Origin: Pseudomonas citronellolis
GTDB taxonomy: Bacteria; Pseudomonadota; Gammaproteobacteria; Pseudomonadales; Pseudomonadaceae
Reading direction: 5' to 3'
Length of the DNA: 64,000 nt
Assembly (NCBI RefSeq): GCF_900112375.1
Contig: NZ_FOLS01000009.1
Span: 35,855-99,854 of the forward strand
This document shows positions 1-10,145 of the stretch, piece by piece. The position numbers and the translations under genes are program-made. A model generated the notes under the pieces. The model did not search any database. It was not told where the DNA came from and saw only the letters and a list, made by a program, of their open reading frames with translations. Within the stretch, counting starts at the first letter, position 1, and each line of letters begins with the position of its first letter.

Positions 1-600
1 CTGTCCTGAGTGGCTTGTTGGTCCGGCGTCATCCTCCCAACCCCGTCACTCCCGCGAACGCGGGACGCGGCTCCATCGCGAACAGCGCTTGCGCTGGCCC
101 GAAGGGGAATAACCCAGAGACTTCTTGTTTGGGTGTGTTTGCGCCGCTTCGGCGTGCTCGGATGTTTCTTGTTTCGCCCCCTCGGGCGAGTCCCTTTTGT
201 CAAACGGTGGAAGGCCACCCCCGCAAAAAGGAACCAAAAAGGCTTGCCCCACATACGGGCCCGACGGAGTCGGGCTACCCTCACGAATTCCCCCGCCACG
301 GAGGCCCGAACTAGGCGCCCCCCCCCGAGGGTACGTCCCTGTAGCCCGCGGGGCTCTCGCGACATCCATGTCGCATGACCTCCTGAGCGCCGGTTTCGCT
401 CGGCCTTCTGAAGGGGCGTTCCGGTGCGCTCGGAGGTTTCTCTGGAAGTCAGAATCGCGGACGGAGTCCGCTCCTACGGTTCCAGGAAGCTCGGCTTTTC
501 GTAGGATGGGTTCAGGGAAGCACGGACGTAGGAGCGGACTCCGTCCGCGATTGGTTCATCAACCACGCCGGACACCCCGGTGGCACGAACAGCCCCTCAT
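1..600. other. non-coding stretch with palindromic repeats
   Basis: I see no convincing gene here; the possible reading frames are Arg/Pro-rich and look like by-products of GC-rich DNA. Positions 150-315 resemble a widespread pseudomonad intergenic sequence (runs of CCCC, AAAAAGGAACCAAAAAGGC, CCCGACGGAGTCGGGCTACC) that is often mis-annotated as a short protein. Positions 454-551 hold an inverted pair of REP-like palindromes that lies beyond the 3' end of pyrF. Confidence 0.6.
454..551. repeat. inverted REP pair (REPIN-like)
   Basis: The sequence ATCGCGGACGGAGTCCGCTC, continuing to CTACG (454-478), reappears as its reverse complement at 527-551. Each copy has an inner hairpin (GGACGGAGTCC). 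The spacer includes GTAGGATGGGTTC, which resembles the arms of the large dyad at 38129-38203. The same palindrome family recurs at 38084-38104 and 38255-38279. Confidence 0.75.
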
Positions 601-1299
601 TCAAGCCAGGGAAGCGACTATCGCCGCCAGCGCCGCGGCCGGGTCGGCGGCCTGGCTGATCGGGCGGCCGATCACCAGGTAGTCGGAGCCGGCGTCCAGG
701 GCCTGGCGCGGGGTGAGGATGCGGCGCTGGTCGTCCTGGGCGCTGCCGGCCGGGCGGATGCCCGGGGTGACCAGTTGCAGGGCCGGGTGCGCGGCTTTCA
801 AGGCCGGGGCTTCCTGGGCCGAGCAGACCAGGCCGTCCATTCCCGCCTTTTCTGCCAAGGCAGCCAGGCGCAGCACCTGCTCCTGGGGCTCGACGTCCAG
901 GCCGATGCCGGCCAGGTCCTCGCGCTCCATGCTGGTCAGCACGGTCACGCCGATCAGCAGCGGTTTCGGGCCATCGAAGGCGTCGAGGGTCTCGCGGCAG
1001 GCCGCCATCATGCGCAGGCCGCCGGAGCAGTGCACGTTGACCATCCACACGCCCATCTCGGCGGCGGCGCGCACGGCCATCGCGGTGGTGTTGGGGATGT
1101 CGTGGAATTTCAGGTCGAGGAACACCTCGAAGCCACGGCCGTTCAGCGTCTCGACGATACCCGCGGCGCAACTGGTGAAGAGTTCCTTGCCCACCTTCAC
1201 CCGGCACAGTTTCGGGTCGAGCTGGTCGGCCAGCGCCAGGGCGGCCTCGCGGGTGGGGAAATCCAGGGCGACGATGATCGGGGTCTGGCAGACGGACAT
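601..1299 (-). CDS. pyrF: orotidine 5'-phosphate decarboxylase
   Basis: Catalyses the last step of de novo UMP synthesis, decarboxylating OMP to UMP in the cytosol. The 232-residue length is usual for the family. The hallmark [10 protein letters not shown] segment (the D-x-K-x-x-D catalytic charge network) is present, as are the N-terminal IVALDFPT strand and the phosphate-binding region near VTPGIRP and YLVIGRPI. The ATG at 1299 opens [13 protein letters not shown]; a longer upstream reading is Ala/Arg-rich and not family-like. It lies 89 bases downstream of the two-component pair on the same strand, probably as a separate unit. Identification is firm. Confidence 0.97.
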   Translation of the reverse strand: MSVCQTPIIVALDFPTREAALALADQLDPKLCRVKVGKELFTSCAAGIVETLNGRGFEVFLDLKFHDIPNTTAMAVRAAAEMGVWMVNVHCSGGLRMMAACRETLDAFDGPKPLLIGVTVLTSMEREDLAGIGLDVEPQEQVLRLAALAEKAGMDGLVCSAQEAPALKAAHPALQLVTPGIRPAGSAQDDQRRILTPRQALDAGSDYLVIGRPISQAADPAAALAAIVASLA

Positions 1300-1388
1300 G
1301 GGCTCTCTCGCGGGGGGATTCTGAAAAACGCCGCGCATTGTCGCAGAAAGCGCCGCCGCCGGCAGCTTCCGGCGACGCGTTGCCCGTC

Positions 1389-2348
1389 CTATACGCTCAG
1401 GCGCTCGCGCAGGCGGCCGAGCATGCCCAGCAGGCTGCCGACCTTCTCCCGCTCGCGCTCCTCGCGCGGCGCCTCGGCCAGGCGCGCCACCTGCGGCTGC
1501 GGTTGCGCGCGCCACAGCTGGGCCTGTTCGGCGGCGGCCTTCAGGCCCTTTTCGAAGAGGCCGCGGCGGATCGGCTTGGGCAGGTAGCGGAAGATCTGCG
1601 CCTGGTTGATCAGCGCCAGCAGGTCCTGGGTGTCGCGGAACGGCGTCACCACCAGGCTGAGCAGGCGCGGGTGGGCCTGGGCCAGGGACTTGAGCAGCGG
1701 CGCGGTGTCCTCGCCGGCGAGCTTCAGGTCGCTGACCAGGATGTCGATGGGCTCGGCGTTCAGCCGCAGCAGCGCCTCGGCCAGGTTGCGCGCGCGGTGC
1801 AACTGGTGGTTGCCGGCGGCGCAGAAGTCGCCGACGCAGGCCAGGGTGTCGGCGTCGTCGTCCAGCAGCAATACGTTGAGCGGCGCGGCCAGCCGGCTGA
1901 TGGCCTGCAGGTCGGGCGCGGCGGCCTGGCGCCCGGCGATCTCCGCCGCCTGGCGCAGGGTGAAGGCCATTTCCTGCGGGTCCCAGGGCTTGGTCAGGTA
2001 GCGGAAGATGCCGCCGTTGTTCAGCGCTTCCACCGCCGCGTCCAGGTCGGAATAGCCGGTGAGCAGGATGCGCAGGCAGTCCGGGGCGATCTCGCGGGCC
2101 CGGGCCAGCAGCTCGGCGCCGCTCATCTGCGGCATGCGCTGGTCGCTGACGAGGATCTGCACCGGCTCGCTGCGCAGGCGCTCCAGGGCGCGCCGCGGGT
2201 CGGACTCGGTGAGCACCTCGTAGTGCCGGCGGAACTGCATCGCCAGGCTGCGCAGGATGCGCTCCTCGTCGTCGACGAAGAGGATGCGGGTCAGGCCGGT
2301 GGGCTGGGCCTGGCCGGACTGCGGCAGGGCCTTGAGCGGCTGGGTCAT
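1389..2348 (-). CDS. response regulator with two receiver domains and no output domain
   Basis: A 319-residue protein with two receiver domains. The first (about 20-135) has FVDDEE, phospho-acceptor D69 in ILVSDQRMP and Lys in YLTKPW. The second (about 155-275) has LLDDDAD, D207 in ILVSDLKL and Lys in YLPKPI. The remaining 45 residues are a charged Arg/Glu-rich tail with no recognisable DNA-binding or enzymatic domain. The ATG at 2348 is chosen because it has a GGAG eight bases upstream and sits one base after the kinase stop (TGA-C-ATG), suggesting translational coupling; a GTG at 2357 is possible. Gene order matches PAO1 PA2881. Its role is unknown, perhaps a phosphorelay or protein-interaction regulator. 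Confidence 0.88.
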   Translation of the reverse strand: MTQPLKALPQSGQAQPTGLTRILFVDDEERILRSLAMQFRRHYEVLTESDPRRALERLRSEPVQILVSDQRMPQMSGAELLARAREIAPDCLRILLTGYSDLDAAVEALNNGGIFRYLTKPWDPQEMAFTLRQAAEIAGRQAAAPDLQAISRLAAPLNVLLLDDDADTLACVGDFCAAGNHQLHRARNLAEALLRLNAEPIDILVSDLKLAGEDTAPLLKSLAQAHPRLLSLVVTPFRDTQDLLALINQAQIFRYLPKPIRRGLFEKGLKAAAEQAQLWRAQPQPQVARLAEAPREEREREKVGSLLGMLGRLRERLSV

Positions 2349-2349
2349 G

Positions 2350-3651
<1,302 letters not shown>

Positions 3652-3845
3652 CGGCGGACTCCGCTGGCTGAAATGCCCGCCAGTCAATCAGGTCCAGATT
3701 GCCATCATGTGACAGCGGTCGCGCGCCACGCATCCTTCACGGGAAGGTCATACGCCGGCAACAAGCCTGCGTCCGAAAACCGCCACGCACTGACAAGCCG
3801 GGCGCGCGGGTTTATGGTGAAAGCTCGCATCCCAAGGAGAACGCC

Positions 3846-4019
3846 ATGCCCTGGTACGCCTGGTTGATCATCGTCCTCGCCCTGGGCTCCATCCTCGGCG
3901 GCCTGTTGTTGCTGCGCGACAGCGCCCGCAAGCTGCCGCTGACCGAGGAGCAGCTCAAGCGCATCCATCAGCGCAACGCCGAAATGGACGCCCAGGACGC
4001 CCGCGACGACAAGCGTTGA
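3846..4019 (+). CDS. small single-pass membrane protein, DUF2897 type
   Basis: A 57-residue protein. Residues about 3-24 (WYAWLIIVLALGSILGGLLL) form one membrane span; the rest is a charged cytosolic tail ending DAQDARDDKR. AAGGAG sits 7 bases before the ATG, a strong ribosome site. It corresponds to the short PA2883-like gene between the two-component pair and atuR. The function is unknown; the size and topology fit the DUF2897 family of gamma-proteobacteria. It reads in the same direction as the CPBP protease gene, 108 bases downstream. Confidence 0.8.
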   Translation: MPWYAWLIIVLALGSILGGLLLLRDSARKLPLTEEQLKRIHQRNAEMDAQDARDDKR

Positions 4020-4127
4020 GCGCCGCCGGCCGCCCCGGCGCCCGAGGTCATTTCCCTCATTCACCGCCGCAGGCATGGATCAGGCTGGGCGAATTGCCTA
4101 GACTGCGGCCGGTGGATGGAGGACACG

Positions 4128-4892
4128 ATGCTCAGGAAGCTACTCCCGCTGCTGCCAGGGTTGCTCCTGCTCGGCGGTTTCGCCCTCGGATTCGTCCAAC
4201 CCCTGGGGCTCTTGATAGGCGCACTCTTCGTCGCCTGGACACTCTACGGCGAACAACGCCTGCCCTGGCTGCTCTGGTGGCCGGTGTGCCTGCTGGCGAG
4301 CTTCGCCCTGGCCGCGCACCTGCTGCCCGGCACCCAGTCGTGGACGCTCTGGCCGCCGCGGCAGCTCTCCGCCGACGCCCCGGCCTACGCGCTGCGCCTG
4401 TCCTGGGACAAGGCGCTGGCCGGCGTCACCCTGCTCGCCTGGTGGCTGCGCCGGCCGCCGCTGGCGGGGGCCTCGCCGGACTATGCCGGCATCACCGTGG
4501 TCGCCACCCTGTTCGCCGTGCCGCTGCTGGCCACCGCCCTGGGCCTGGTGGTGTGGCGGCCGAAATGGCCCGACGGACTGTGGATCTGGCTATTGGTGAA
4601 TTTCGCGGTGATCGCCCTGACCGAGGAACTGATCTTCCGCGGCCTGCTGCAGACCTCGCTGGTGGAGCGCCTGGGCGCCCCCGCCGGGATCATTGTCAGC
4701 AGCCTGCTGTTCGGCCTGGCGCACCTGCCCTTCAGCGGCCAGTTCGCCGTGGTGGCCGGCATCGCCGGGCTCGGCTACGGCCTGGCGCTGCACTTCAGCG
4801 GGCGCATGCTGGTGCCCATCCTGCTGCACGGGGTGGTCAACAGCGTGCACCTGCTGCTGCTGAGCTACCCGCTGCACCTGGGCCTGGGCTGA
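4128..4892 (+). CDS. CPBP-family intramembrane metalloprotease
   Basis: A 254-residue polytopic membrane protein of the CPBP (CAAX protease / bacteriocin-processing, Rce1-like) family. Hydrophobic segments cover most of the length. The family motifs are present: TEELIFRG (motif 1, paired Glu), FGLAHLPF (motif 2, His) and LLHGVVNSV (His near the C-terminus). The ATG at 4128 follows GGAGG with a 5-base gap; an upstream ATG at 4116 overlaps that ribosome site and is less likely. Its stop abuts the atuR stop head to head. The substrate is unknown; the order matches PAO1 PA2884. Confidence 0.88.
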   Translation: MLRKLLPLLPGLLLLGGFALGFVQPLGLLIGALFVAWTLYGEQRLPWLLWWPVCLLASFALAAHLLPGTQSWTLWPPRQLSADAPAYALRLSWDKALAGVTLLAWWLRRPPLAGASPDYAGITVVATLFAVPLLATALGLVVWRPKWPDGLWIWLLVNFAVIALTEELIFRGLLQTSLVERLGAPAGIIVSSLLFGLAHLPFSGQFAVVAGIAGLGYGLALHFSGRMLVPILLHGVVNSVHLLLLSYPLHLGLG

Positions 4893-5516
4893 TCAGGCGG
4901 CCTTGTAGACCAGCAGCAGGGCCTGCTCGGCCAGGTCGTCGAGGGTCATGCTGCCGTCCTGGCGGAACCAGGTCATGGTCCAGGACAGCGCGCCGGTGAG
5001 GAAACGCCGCAGGATGAACGGGTCGCCCTCGCAGTAGCCGGCGGCGCGCGCCTCGCCGAGCACGTCCAGCCACATCTGCTCGTAGATGTCGCGCAGGCCG
5101 AGGATGTAGGCCTGGCCCTCCAGCGACAGCGAGCGCCACTCGTAGACCAGCACCGCCATGGCCTCGCCGGTGCCGCCCATGATCGATTGCAGCTCGCAGC
5201 GGATCAGCGCCAGCAGGCGCTCGCGCAAATCCTCGGCGTCGGCCAGGGCGGCGCGCATCAGCGCGGTGTTGTAGAGGATGGTCTCCTCCATCACCGAGCG
5301 CAGGATTTCGTCCTTGCTCTTGAAGTGGTGGAAGATGCTGCCGGACTGGATGCCCACGGCGCCGGCCAGGTCGCGCACCGTGGTGCGTTCGTAGCCCTTG
5401 GCGCGGAACAGGTGGGCAGCGGTCTGCAGCAGCTTGCCGCGGGCGCTCTCCGGGTCGGTGACCTGCCCGTTCGCCACCAGCTCCAGCATCACTTCGCGCG
5501 CTTTCTGGTCATCCAC
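4893..5516 (-). CDS. atuR: TetR-family repressor of acyclic terpene utilisation
   Basis: A 207-residue TetR-type regulator. The helix-turn-helix lies at about residues 38-68 (TTVRDLAGAVGIQSGSIFHHF); the C-terminal helical domain would bind the inducer, presumably a terpenoyl-CoA. In P. aeruginosa AtuR represses the atu operon by binding inverted repeats between atuR and atuA, and two such sites are present here at 5625-5640 and 5685-5700. The GTG at 5516 is chosen because GGGGAG lies 8 bases upstream; an earlier GTG at 5552 lacks a ribosome site. It is divergent from atuA, and its stop meets the CPBP stop at 4892/4893 with no gap. Confidence 0.93.
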   Translation of the reverse strand: MDDQKAREVMLELVANGQVTDPESARGKLLQTAAHLFRAKGYERTTVRDLAGAVGIQSGSIFHHFKSKDEILRSVMEETILYNTALMRAALADAEDLRERLLALIRCELQSIMGGTGEAMAVLVYEWRSLSLEGQAYILGLRDIYEQMWLDVLGEARAAGYCEGDPFILRRFLTGALSWTMTWFRQDGSMTLDDLAEQALLLVYKAA

Positions 5517-5580
5517 GCTCTGCTCTCCCCTCGTCCGCCATCCGGCCGCCACTGTTCAGGGCGATTCCATGATCGCCACG

Positions 5581-5612
5581 CAAGTACTTGTGCATACAGG
5601 TGAAATGTATGC
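5581..5612. promoter_or_regulatory. unassigned dyads next to atuR
   Basis: Two perfect symmetries stand between atuR and the AtuR-like operators: CAAGTACTTG (5581-5590) and GCATACA-N7-TGTATGC (5592-5612, 7-base arms). Neither resembles the CCAAGC-type operator. They lie 65-96 bases upstream of atuR, where its promoter would be expected, so they could be binding sites for a second regulator. This is inference from symmetry only. Confidence 0.5.
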
Positions 5613-5624
5613 CTGCGGCGGCAA

Positions 5625-5640
5625 CCAAGCAAGCGCTTGG
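5625..5640. promoter_or_regulatory. AtuR operator 1
   Basis: CCAAGCAAGCGCTTGG, an imperfect palindrome preceded by CAA. It is the exact reverse complement of operator 2, 60 bases downstream. In P. aeruginosa AtuR is reported to bind two 13-base inverted repeats in this intergenic region; these are the obvious counterparts. An extra half site in reverse (CTTGGTTG) lies at 5648-5655. Confidence 0.85.
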
Positions 5641-5684
5641 CCATCACTTGGTTGGGTTGTCTGGCGCTTATGCCCTCTTTTCAA

Positions 5685-5700
5685 CCAAGCGCTTGCTTGG
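5685..5700. promoter_or_regulatory. AtuR operator 2
   Basis: CCAAGCGCTTGCTTGG, the reverse complement of operator 1, ending 38 bases before the atuA start codon. Occupancy here would probably overlap the atuA promoter and block transcription of atuABCDEFGH. The 60-base centre-to-centre spacing is close to an integral number of helical turns, so two bound dimers would sit on nearly the same face of the DNA. Confidence 0.85.
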
Positions 5701-5738
5701 TAATGTCGAAACACCTCTCGACCGTCACGGGCAGAACA

Positions 5739-7535
5739 ATGACCAAGACCGTACGCATCGGCTGCGCCTCGGCCTTCTGGGGCGACACCTGCAGCGCCGC
5801 CGCCCAGTTGGTGAAGGGCGCCGAGCTGGACTACCTGGTGTTCGACTACCTGGCCGAAATCACCCTGTCGATCATGGCCGGCGCGCGCCTGAAGAACCCC
5901 GAGGCGGGCTACGCCACCGACTTCGTCGAAGTGCTGGCGCCGCTGCTGGGCGAGATCGCCGGCAAGCGCGTCCGCGTCGTCAGCAATGCCGGCGGGGTCA
6001 ACCCGCAGGCCTGCGCCAAGGCCCTGGCGGCCGCCTGCGAGAAGGCCGGGGTGCAGCTGAAGATCGCCGTGCTGGAAGGCGACAACCTGCAGCCCCAGGC
6101 CGGCGAACTGGCCAAGGCCGGGACCGTGGAAATGTTCAGCGGCGCGCCGCTGCCGCCGATGTGCGTGTCGATGAACGCCTACCTGGGCGCGCCCGGCATA
6201 GTCGAAGCGCTGGCGCTGGGCGCGGACATCGTCATCACCGGCCGCGTGGTGGACAGCGCGGTGGTCAGCGCCGCCCTGGTGCACGAGTTCGGCTGGGCCT
6301 GGAACGACTACGACAAACTGGCCCAGGCCGCGCTGGCCGGGCACATCATCGAATGCGGCGCGCAGTGCACCGGCGGCAACTTCACCGACTGGGAGAGCGT
6401 GCCGGACTACGAGCACATCGGCTTCCCCATCGTCGAAGTGCAGGCCAACGGCGACTTCGTAGTCACCAAGCCGCAGGGCACCGGCGGCCTGGTCACCCCG
6501 CTGAGCGTCGGCGAGCAGATGCTCTACGAGATCGGCGACCCGCGCGCCTACCTGCTGCCCGACGTGGTCTGCGACTTCACCGGCGTGCAACTGCGCCAGG
6601 CCGGCGCCGACCGCGTCGCCCTCAGCGGCGCCCGCGGCCTGCCGCCCACCGGCCAGTACAAGGTCAGCGCCACCTACCCCGACGGCTTCCGCTGCACCGC
6701 CAGTTGCCTGATCGCCGGCATCGACGCGGTACGGAAGGCCGAGCGCGTGAGCCGGGCGATCATCGCCAGGACAGAGGAAATGTTCGCCGAACGCGGCTGG
6801 GGCCCCTACCGCGAAACCAGCATCGAGCTGCTCGGCAGCGAAGCCACCTACGGCCCCCACGGCCGCCGCCAGGACAGCCGCGAGATCGTGGTCAAGCTCG
6901 CCGTGCGCCACGCCCGCAAGGAGGCGCTGGTGCTGTTCTCCCGCGAGATCGCCCAGGCCGCCACCGGCATGGCCCCGGGCCTGACCGGCATCGTCGGCGG
7001 GCGGCCCACGGTGTACCCGGTGATCCGCCTGTTCTCCTTCCTGGTGGACAAGGCGCGCTGCCAACTGGCGGTGCGCATCGGCGAGGACAGCCATGCCGTC
7101 GTCCTGCCGCAGCTGGAGCACTTCGACCCGGCGGACCTGGCCGAGGCCGCGCAAGCCCCGGCCGCCAACGGCCAGGCCACGGCCAGCGTGGCGCTGGTGA
7201 AGCTGGCGGTGGCGCGCTCCGGCGACAAGGGCGACCACAGCAACATCGGCGTGATGGCGCGCAAGCCCGAGTACCTGCCGTGGATCGCCGAGGCGCTGAG
7301 CGAGGGCGCGGTGGCCGAGTGGATGCAGCACGTGCTGGACCCGCAGCTGGGCCGCGTCAGCCGCTGGTACCTGCCGGCCAGCCACAGCCTGAACTTCCTG
7401 CTGGAGCACGCCCTGGGCGGCGGCGGCGTGGCCAGCCTGCGCATCGACCCGCAGGGCAAGGCCTTCGCCCAGCAGTTGCTGGAATTCCCGGTGGCGGTGC
7501 CAAAACACATCGCCGATCAACTCAGCTCTTCGTAG
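5739..7535 (+). CDS. atuA: acyclic terpene utilisation protein AtuA (DUF1446)
   Basis: A 598-residue protein, first gene of the citronellol/geraniol catabolic operon. The N-terminal about 450 residues form the DUF1446 (AtuA) domain, with [11 protein letters not shown] near the start and conserved VSNAGGVNP and ITGRVVDSA segments. A C-terminal domain of about 100 residues ([17 protein letters not shown] onward) is the small AtuA-associated fold also found as a separate protein elsewhere. The biochemical role is not established; the gene is needed for terpene growth in P. aeruginosa. The ATG at 5739 gives MTKTVRIGC, the family start; an in-frame ATG at 5703 lacks a ribosome site. A REPIN separates it from atuB. 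Confidence 0.95.
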   Translation: MTKTVRIGCASAFWGDTCSAAAQLVKGAELDYLVFDYLAEITLSIMAGARLKNPEAGYATDFVEVLAPLLGEIAGKRVRVVSNAGGVNPQACAKALAAACEKAGVQLKIAVLEGDNLQPQAGELAKAGTVEMFSGAPLPPMCVSMNAYLGAPGIVEALALGADIVITGRVVDSAVVSAALVHEFGWAWNDYDKLAQAALAGHIIECGAQCTGGNFTDWESVPDYEHIGFPIVEVQANGDFVVTKPQGTGGLVTPLSVGEQMLYEIGDPRAYLLPDVVCDFTGVQLRQAGADRVALSGARGLPPTGQYKVSATYPDGFRCTASCLIAGIDAVRKAERVSRAIIARTEEMFAERGWGPYRETSIELLGSEATYGPHGRRQDSREIVVKLAVRHARKEALVLFSREIAQAATGMAPGLTGIVGGRPTVYPVIRLFSFLVDKARCQLAVRIGEDSHAVVLPQLEHFDPADLAEAAQAPAANGQATASVALVKLAVARSGDKGDHSNIGVMARKPEYLPWIAEALSEGAVAEWMQHVLDPQLGRVSRWYLPASHSLNFLLEHALGGGGVASLRIDPQGKAFAQQLLEFPVAVPKHIADQLSSS

Positions 7536-7612
7536 GAGCGAGCTCGCTCGCGAATGGATTTCCCGGCAGTTGCGTTGCCGGGTTGGTTCGCGAGCAAGCT
7601 CGCTCCTACGAC
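7533..7612. repeat. REPIN between atuA and atuB
   Basis: Two REP palindromes in inverted orientation: GTAGGAGCGAGCTCGCTCGC at the left and its counterpart (TTCGCGAGCAAGCTCGCTCC, then TACG) at the right, about 30 bases apart. The left arm overlaps the atuA stop codon. The central spacer has its own small dyad (CCCGGCA / TGCCGGG). The RNA could fold into a long hairpin and affect atuA/atuB mRNA stability. Confidence 0.85.
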
Positions 7613-7645
7613 AAGAACGAACGCTTGAGCAGGACGACAAGAACA

Positions 7646-8521
7646 ATGGCATACGACTCGATCTTCAAGCCCGGCCTGTTCGCCGGCCAGACTGTAATCG
7701 TCACCGGCGGCGGCAGCGGCATCGGCCGTTGCACCGCCCATGAGCTGGCGGCCCTGGGCGCCCATGTGGTGCTGGTCGGGCGCAAGGCCGAGAAGCTGGA
7801 GAAGACCGCCGGCGAGATCGTCGAGGACGGCGGCAGCGCCAACTGGCACAGCTGCGACATCCGCGACGAGGAGGCGGTGAAGGCACTGGTGGCGCAAGTG
7901 CTCGTCGAGCGCGGGCCGATCCACCACCTGGTCAACAACGCCGGCGGCCAATACCCCGCGCCGCTGGCCTCGATCAACCTCAAGGGCTTCGAGGCGGTGG
8001 TGCGCACCAACCTGGTGGGCGGCTTCCTCATGGCCCGCGAAGTGTTCAACCAGAGCATGAGCAAGCACGGCGGCAGCATCGTCAACATGCTCGCCGACAT
8101 GTGGGGCGGCATGCCCGGCATGGGCCACTCCGGCGCCGCCCGCGCGGGCATGGAGAACTTCACCAAGACCGCCGCCGTCGAGTGGGGCCACGCCGGGGTG
8201 CGGGTCAACGCCGTGGCGCCGGGCTGGATCGCCTCCAGCGGCATGGACACCTACGAGGGCGCCTTCAAGGCGGTGATCCCGACCCTGCGCGAGCACGTGC
8301 CACTCAAGCGCATCGGCACCGAGTCGGAAGTGGCCTCCGCCATCGTCTTCCTGCTCTCCCCCGGCGCCGCCTTCATCAGCGGCAACACCATCCGTATCGA
8401 CGGCGCCGCCAGCCAGGGCAGCCGTGCCTTCCCACTGAGCAAGGCCAAGCCCGGACAGAGCCGTTCCTACAACGGCTTCCACCGCGCCTACCTGCCCGAC
8501 GTGCTGAAGGACCAGGAGTAA
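7646..8521 (+). CDS. atuB: AtuB, short-chain dehydrogenase/reductase lacking the YxxxK pair
   Basis: A 291-residue SDR with the NAD(P)-binding motif TGGGSGIG and the NNAGG motif. At the catalytic position it reads HSGAARAGM: the usual Tyr and Lys are replaced by S162 and R166. That variant is characteristic of peroxisomal-type 2-enoyl-CoA / 2,4-dienoyl-CoA reductases, which keep the SDR fold but act on acyl-CoA. A role in reducing an unsaturated terpenoid acyl-CoA is therefore more likely than alcohol oxidation; this is inference. The gene ends 3 bases before atuC, so the two are tightly coupled. Confidence 0.9.
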   Translation: MAYDSIFKPGLFAGQTVIVTGGGSGIGRCTAHELAALGAHVVLVGRKAEKLEKTAGEIVEDGGSANWHSCDIRDEEAVKALVAQVLVERGPIHHLVNNAGGQYPAPLASINLKGFEAVVRTNLVGGFLMAREVFNQSMSKHGGSIVNMLADMWGGMPGMGHSGAARAGMENFTKTAAVEWGHAGVRVNAVAPGWIASSGMDTYEGAFKAVIPTLREHVPLKRIGTESEVASAIVFLLSPGAAFISGNTIRIDGAASQGSRAFPLSKAKPGQSRSYNGFHRAYLPDVLKDQE

Positions 8522-8524
8522 GCC

Positions 8525-10141
8525 ATGCCGCTGATCCAGTCGGAAATCGACACCCAGGGCGAGGACTTCGCCCGCAACCGCGAGGCCATGCTGGCCGCCG
8601 TGGCGAGCTTCCGCGAGGTCGAACAGAAGGTGCTGGACAAGGCCGCCGAGGCCAAGCCCAAGTTCGACAAGCGCGGCCAACTGCTGCCGCGCGAACGCCT
8701 GAACCTGTTGCTCGACCCCGGCGCGCCCTTCCTCGAACTCTGTTCCCTGGCCGGCTACAAGCTGCACGACGACAAGGACGGCACCCAGGCCGGCGGCGGC
8801 ATCATCTCCGGCATCGGCTACGTGGCCGGGGTGCGCTGTCTGGTCAGCGCCAGCAACAGCGCGATCAAGGGCGGCACCATCTCGCCCACCGGGCTGAAGA
8901 AGACCCTGCGCCTGCAGCAGGTGGCGCTGGAGAACAAACTGCCGCTGGTGGCCCTGACCGAGAGCGGCGGCGCCAACCTCAACTACGCGGCGGAAATCTT
9001 CGTCGAGGGCGCCCGCGGCTTCGCCAACCAGGCGCGGCTGTCGGCCGCCGGCATCCCGCAGGTCACCGTGGTGCACGGCTCCAGCACCGCCGGCGGCGCC
9101 TACCAGCCGGGGCTGTCGGACTACGTGGTGGTGGTGCGCGGCAAGGCCAAGATGTTCCTCGCCGGCCCGCCGCTGCTCAAGGCCGCCACCGGCGAGGTGG
9201 CCACGGACGAGGAACTGGGCGGCGCCGAACTGCACGCCCAGGTCGCCGGCACCGCCGAGTACCTGGCCGAGAACGACGCCGACGGCGTGCGCCTGGTCCG
9301 CGAAATCCTCGCCGCCCTGCCGTGGAACGCCCAGCTGCCGGCGCGCCCGGCAAGGCAGTGGGACGAGCCGCTGTACCCGGCCGAGGAACTGCTCGGCGTG
9401 GTCCCGGCGGACGCCCGCAAGCCCTACGACGTGCGCGAGATCATCGCGCGCATCGCCGACGGTTCGCGCTTCCTCGCCTTCAAGAACGAATTCGACGCCC
9501 AGACCGTCTGCGGCCACCTGCACATCGAAGGCCACGCCTGCGGCCTGATCGGCAACAACGGCCCGATCACCCCGCAGGGCGCGGCCAAGGCGGCGCAGTT
9601 CATCCAGCTATGCGAGCAGAGCAACACGCCGATCCTGTTCCTGCACAACACCACCGGCTTCATGGTCGGCACCGAGTCCGAGCGCCTGGGCGTGATCAAG
9701 CACGGCTCGAAGATGATCCAGGCGGTGGCCAACGCCACGGTGCCCAAGCTCACCCTGGTGGTCGGCGGCTCCTACGGCGCCGGCAACTACGCCATGTGCG
9801 GCCGCGGCCTGGACCCGCGCTTCATCTTCGCCTGGCCGAACAGCCGCACCGCGGTGATGGGCGGCGCCCAGGCCGGCAAGGTGCTGCGCATCGTCACCGA
9901 GGAAAAGCACGCCAAGGAGGGCAAGGAAGCCGACGCGAAGATGCTCGACATGCTCGAACAGATGACCGCGCAGAAGCTCGACGCCCAGTCCACCGCGCTC
10001 TACGGCACCGCCAGCCTGTGGGACGACGGGCTGATCGACCCGCGCGACAGCCGCCGGCTGCTGGGCTATCTGCTGGACATCTGCGCGGAGGCGGCGGTAC
10101 GGCCGCTCAAGGGCAACAGTTTCGGGGTAGCGAGGTTCTGA
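8525..10141 (+). CDS. atuC: geranyl-CoA carboxylase, carboxyltransferase (beta) subunit
   Basis: A 538-residue carboxyltransferase that moves CO2 from carboxybiotin on AtuF to the gamma-methyl carbon of geranyl-CoA, giving isohexenylglutaconyl-CoA. It has the two-halved crotonase-like fold of biotin-dependent carboxylases: the N-half with NSAIKGGTISPTGLKK and HGSSTAGGAYQPG, the C-half with FLHNTTGFMVG and GGSYGAGNYAMCGR. Length and motifs are those of methylcrotonyl-CoA carboxylase beta. Assignment to geranyl-CoA rests on its place between atuB and atuD, since sequence alone separates the two poorly. A perfect 13-base-arm hairpin follows the stop. Confidence 0.93.
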   Translation: MPLIQSEIDTQGEDFARNREAMLAAVASFREVEQKVLDKAAEAKPKFDKRGQLLPRERLNLLLDPGAPFLELCSLAGYKLHDDKDGTQAGGGIISGIGYVAGVRCLVSASNSAIKGGTISPTGLKKTLRLQQVALENKLPLVALTESGGANLNYAAEIFVEGARGFANQARLSAAGIPQVTVVHGSSTAGGAYQPGLSDYVVVVRGKAKMFLAGPPLLKAATGEVATDEELGGAELHAQVAGTAEYLAENDADGVRLVREILAALPWNAQLPARPARQWDEPLYPAEELLGVVPADARKPYDVREIIARIADGSRFLAFKNEFDAQTVCGHLHIEGHACGLIGNNGPITPQGAAKAAQFIQLCEQSNTPILFLHNTTGFMVGTESERLGVIKHGSKMIQAVANATVPKLTLVVGGSYGAGNYAMCGRGLDPRFIFAWPNSRTAVMGGAQAGKVLRIVTEEKHAKEGKEADAKMLDMLEQMTAQKLDAQSTALYGTASLWDDGLIDPRDSRRLLGYLLDICAEAAVRPLKGNSFGVARF

Positions 10142-10145
10142 TACA

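Noticed and set aside
10..682. Several short frames in the first non-coding stretch.
   Set aside because: Arg/Pro-rich peptides from a known type of intergenic repeat sequence; no ribosome site or homology cue.
5592..5612. The GCATACA/TGTATGC dyad as a BenM/CatM-type site.
   Set aside because: The ATAC and GTAT halves are 9 bases apart, not the 7 of that consensus, and no such regulator is nearby.
7517..9535. A long minus-strand frame opposite atuB and atuC.
   Set aside because: Composition is Gly/Ala/His/Gln/Val-rich, as expected for antisense of GC-rich coding DNA, and the plus-strand genes have clear motifs.
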